64,000 bases of DNA from contig CAZSQG010000004.1 of the NCBI GenBank assembly GCA_964608615.1, positions 31,861 to 95,860 on the forward strand, given 5' to 3'. The translations under genes were made by a program, and so were the position numbers. Positions within the stretch are counted from its first letter, which is position 1, and the number at the start of each line of letters is the position of its first letter. The notes beneath the pieces are model-generated. The model did no database searches. It saw nothing but the letters and a program-made list of their open reading frames with translations, and was not told where the DNA came from. Below are positions 62,077-64,000 of the stretch, one piece after another. This DNA is from CALEUX01 sp964608615. GTDB taxonomy: Bacteria; Bacteroidota; Bacteroidia; Bacteroidales; Marinilabiliaceae.

Positions 62077-62958
62077 ATGCAGTTAATTGACGGAAAGGCA
62101 ACATCACAGGCTGTTAAGCTTGAAATTGCTGAAGAAGTAAAATCTATGCTGGCCAGCGGTTTAAAAAAACCTCATTTGGCAGCTGTGCTAGTTGGCAGTG
62201 ATGGTGGAAGTGAAACGTATGTGGCTGCTAAAATTAAGGCTTGTGAAGAAGTTGGTTTTATTTCTTCCCTAATCCGTTTCGCTGCAGATGTAACAGAAGA
62301 TGAAGTGCTAGCCAGTGTAAAAAAATTGAATAATGATACTAATGTTGATGGTTTTATAGTTCAACTACCATTACCAAAACATATCTCCGAGGAAAAAGTT
62401 ACTGAAGCCATCGATCCCCGAAAGGATGTTGATGGATTTCATCCTCAAAATATTGGAAGAATGATTACCGGAGCTCCTGCCTTTGTTTCAGCTACACCGC
62501 AGGGAATTATGGAGTTGCTTAAACGGTATAACATTGAAACAAAAGGGAAACATGTGGTGGTTATAGGCAGGAGTAACATAGTGGGGCGTCCCATGAGTAT
62601 TCTGTTATCGCTTAAAGGAACTCCCGGCGATGCCACTGTTACTGTTTGCCACAGCCGTACTTCCAATTTAAAGGAGTTATGCCTTCAGGCCGATATTATA
62701 GTGGCTGCCCTGGGAATACCGGGATTTTTAAAAGGCGATATGGTTAAAAATGGAGCTGTTGTAATTGATGTAGGCACAACACGTGTGGATGCTCCAGACA
62801 CCAAAAGAGGCTGGCGTTTAAAGGGAGATGTTGATTTTGATAATGTTGCCCCAAAGTGTAGTTTTATAACTCCCGTTCCTGGTGGAGTGGGGCCCATGAC
62901 TATTGTTTCGTTATTAATGAATACTCTCAAAGCAGCAAAGAAAGACGTTTATCAATAG
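62077..62958 (+). CDS. folD: Bifunctional methylenetetrahydrofolate dehydrogenase/cyclohydrolase
   Basis: 293-aa one-carbon enzyme. Catalytic Tyr/Lys lie in TYVAAKIKACEEVG, followed by DGFIVQLPLPKHI, the DKDVDGF-equivalent RKDVDGFHPQNIG, VVIGRSNIVGRPMSILL (NADP site) and the closing TPVPGGVGPMTI. TTG 62071 is also in frame, but ATG 62077 fits the family. Probably in one unit with ffh, and it ends at a terminator. Confidence 0.96.
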   Translation: MQLIDGKATSQAVKLEIAEEVKSMLASGLKKPHLAAVLVGSDGGSETYVAAKIKACEEVGFISSLIRFAADVTEDEVLASVKKLNNDTNVDGFIVQLPLPKHISEEKVTEAIDPRKDVDGFHPQNIGRMITGAPAFVSATPQGIMELLKRYNIETKGKHVVVIGRSNIVGRPMSILLSLKGTPGDATVTVCHSRTSNLKELCLQADIIVAALGIPGFLKGDMVKNGAVVIDVGTTRVDAPDTKRGWRLKGDVDFDNVAPKCSFITPVPGGVGPMTIVSLLMNTLKAAKKDVYQ

Positions 62959-62984
62959 AAGACACAAAAAGATATTAAGCTCAT

Positions 62985-63020
62985 AATCCCGGATAGCATT
63001 GTTTATCCGGGATTTTTTAT
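62985..63020 (+). terminator. Intrinsic terminator after folD
   Basis: Stem AATCCCGGATA / TATCCGGGATT, 11 pairs, short loop, T-rich tail. Confidence 0.9.
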
Positions 63021-63088
63021 TGTTTTTGTTTTATTCGATTTTGTTGTAAATTATGGATGTGATTTAATACTATCCAATTCATAACTTA

Positions 63089-64000
63089 ATGTCGGATCGT
63101 TTGAAAAATAGTGACTTAACAGTATTGCTTACCATTGGTGCCATTTTAGCAGGACTGGTTGTAAGTACAATACTGGGATATTTGGATTCTGAAAGAAGGT
63201 ATAGCAATGAAAGGGTAGCTGTTTTATCTGAACTTTCAACCAGAAGAGCAAAACTTGAAGGAATAATTTCTTCTACTTTCAATATAACTCAGGGGATGGT
63301 TTATATTATTAGCCATCAGGGCAATATTTCGCAGGAAATGTTTAGTGTTCTAACTAATAAGGCCATGGCAGATAATCCTCACATTCGGAATATTGCAATT
63401 GCACCTAATAATGTTGTTTCCATGGTATATCCTTTTAAGGGGAACGAGCAGGTGATTGGATTGAATTATGAAGAAAAGGAGGACCAATGGGAATCTGTTT
63501 ATCGGGCCATGAAAAGTAAAAAGCCATTATTGGCGGGCCCAGTTAAATTAGTTCAAGGGGGCATTGCCCTAATTGAAAGATCTCCGGTATTTATTAAGTC
63601 TTTTCCTGACTCAATTGAGTCATACTGGGGCATGGTATCAATAGTTGCGCATATCAATACCATTATAAGTGAGGCCGATCTTGATGATTCAGAGAATTTG
63701 GTTTTCTTAATAATGGGAAAAAATGGAAAGGGAATTAATGGTGAACCTATATGGGGAGATATAAGTATTCTGAATATGAATCCGGTTTTTCTCGAGTTGG
63801 ATATTCCTGGTGGAAACTGGGTGATAATGGCCGTTCCCAAAAAAGGATGGCTTAAGAATTCACCCTTTAAATCGTTGTTTTTTCTTATTGGATTAGTTAA
63901 TACTATTCTTTTATTAGGTTTTTTACTGATTATGATTAATAAGAACAAAAGTATCAGAAAAAAGAATTTTGATTTAAATAATACTATTGAAGAACGTAAT
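63089..64000 (+). CDS. CHASE-domain sensor protein, cut by the window end
   Basis: An uninterrupted frame of 304 codons runs off the window end. A first membrane helix (about 11-31), a coiled-coil-like link, and a periplasmic CHASE domain (about 75-255: ISQEMFSVLTNKAMADNPHI, GIALIERSPVF, YWGMVSIVAHINTII) are followed by a second helix (about 268-288) and the start of a cytosolic coiled coil. CHASE domains sense small ligands for histidine kinases or cyclic nucleotide enzymes. The output domain lies beyond the window, most likely PAS plus histidine kinase. Confidence 0.85.
   Translation, partial: MSDRLKNSDLTVLLTIGAILAGLVVSTILGYLDSERRYSNERVAVLSELSTRRAKLEGIISSTFNITQGMVYIISHQGNISQEMFSVLTNKAMADNPHIRNIAIAPNNVVSMVYPFKGNEQVIGLNYEEKEDQWESVYRAMKSKKPLLAGPVKLVQGGIALIERSPVFIKSFPDSIESYWGMVSIVAHINTIISEADLDDSENLVFLIMGKNGKGINGEPIWGDISILNMNPVFLELDIPGGNWVIMAVPKKGWLKNSPFKSLFFLIGLVNTILLLGFLLIMINKNKSIRKKNFDLNNTIEERN

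Noticed and set aside
1..64000. tRNA, rRNA, 4.5S RNA or insertion sequence genes
   Set aside because: I scanned the gaps for T-loop-like GGTTCGAATCC patterns, rRNA signatures and transposase motifs and found none convincing; a covariance-model scan would be decisive.

Overview
The window reads as a chromosomal stretch of a low-GC, largely anaerobic or microaerobic member of the Bacteroidota, probably a Bacteroidales/Marinilabiliales-type marine or gut relative. The evidence is a type IX secretion (T9SS) C-terminal sorting domain, Bacteroidota-style promoters (TTTG, about 19 bases, TAnnTTTG), a RemB/Wzi-like outer-membrane barrel, BexD/Wza-type export lipoproteins with Tyr-rich Wzc kinases, a PiT phosphate transporter with a PhoU-like tail, and two sodium-pumping biotin decarboxylase modules. 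This placement is inference. No rRNA, tRNA, CRISPR, prophage or intact insertion sequence was seen.

Layout. 1-3.8 kb: oadG-oadA-oadB decarboxylase operon, ending at a terminator shared with a convergent glutathione peroxidase. 4.6-5.8 kb: a dihydropyrimidinase-like protein that has lost its metal ligands. 6.1-7.9 kb: two convergent EamA permeases. 8.3-18.5 kb: polysaccharide export region, with a WcaF-like acetyltransferase, a RemB/Wzi-like barrel, Wzc-1 and Wza on the minus strand, and WecA-like transferase, GT2 glycosyltransferase and Wzc-2 on the plus strand. 18.5-25.7 kb: cell-envelope and general genes (MurB, MltG, SPOR lipoprotein, flavodiiron protein, aminotransferase, FtsE). 25.9-30.1 kb: methylmalonyl-CoA epimerase followed by a complete Na+-translocating methylmalonyl-CoA decarboxylase, pointing to propionate-forming fermentation.

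30.1-31.4 kb is a repeat island. It holds two copies of a composite element, each ending in a different GC-rich perfect hairpin, then a 49-bp tandem array whose variants are organised in an exact 147-bp higher-order repeat. Directly after it lies a 30-codon reading frame overlapping (ATGA) a SpoIIAA-like gene. 31.9-36.1 kb: ftsK-lolA-SBF transporter operon. 37.3-40.7 kb: carbamate kinase, ornithine carbamoyltransferase, AsnA. 40.8-50.7 kb: LTA-synthase-like sulfatase, HU, TrmH-type methylase, LytTR regulator, PiT transporter, LysE exporter, thioesterase/SDR pair, SlyD.

50.9-64 kb: chorismate synthase, a frameshifted and truncated DAACS transporter remnant, a large secreted CotH/lamin-tail T9SS protein whose promoter implies a leaderless mRNA, ThiL, a C69 dipeptidase, a metallophosphoesterase, a Gfo/Idh/MocA oxidoreductase, Ffh, FolD, and the start of a CHASE-domain sensor protein cut by the window end. 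Most of the window is ordinary housekeeping DNA. The most unusual items are the repeat island with its coupled small reading frame, the ligand-less amidohydrolase, the hairpin between oadA and oadB, and the transporter remnant beside the CotH gene.
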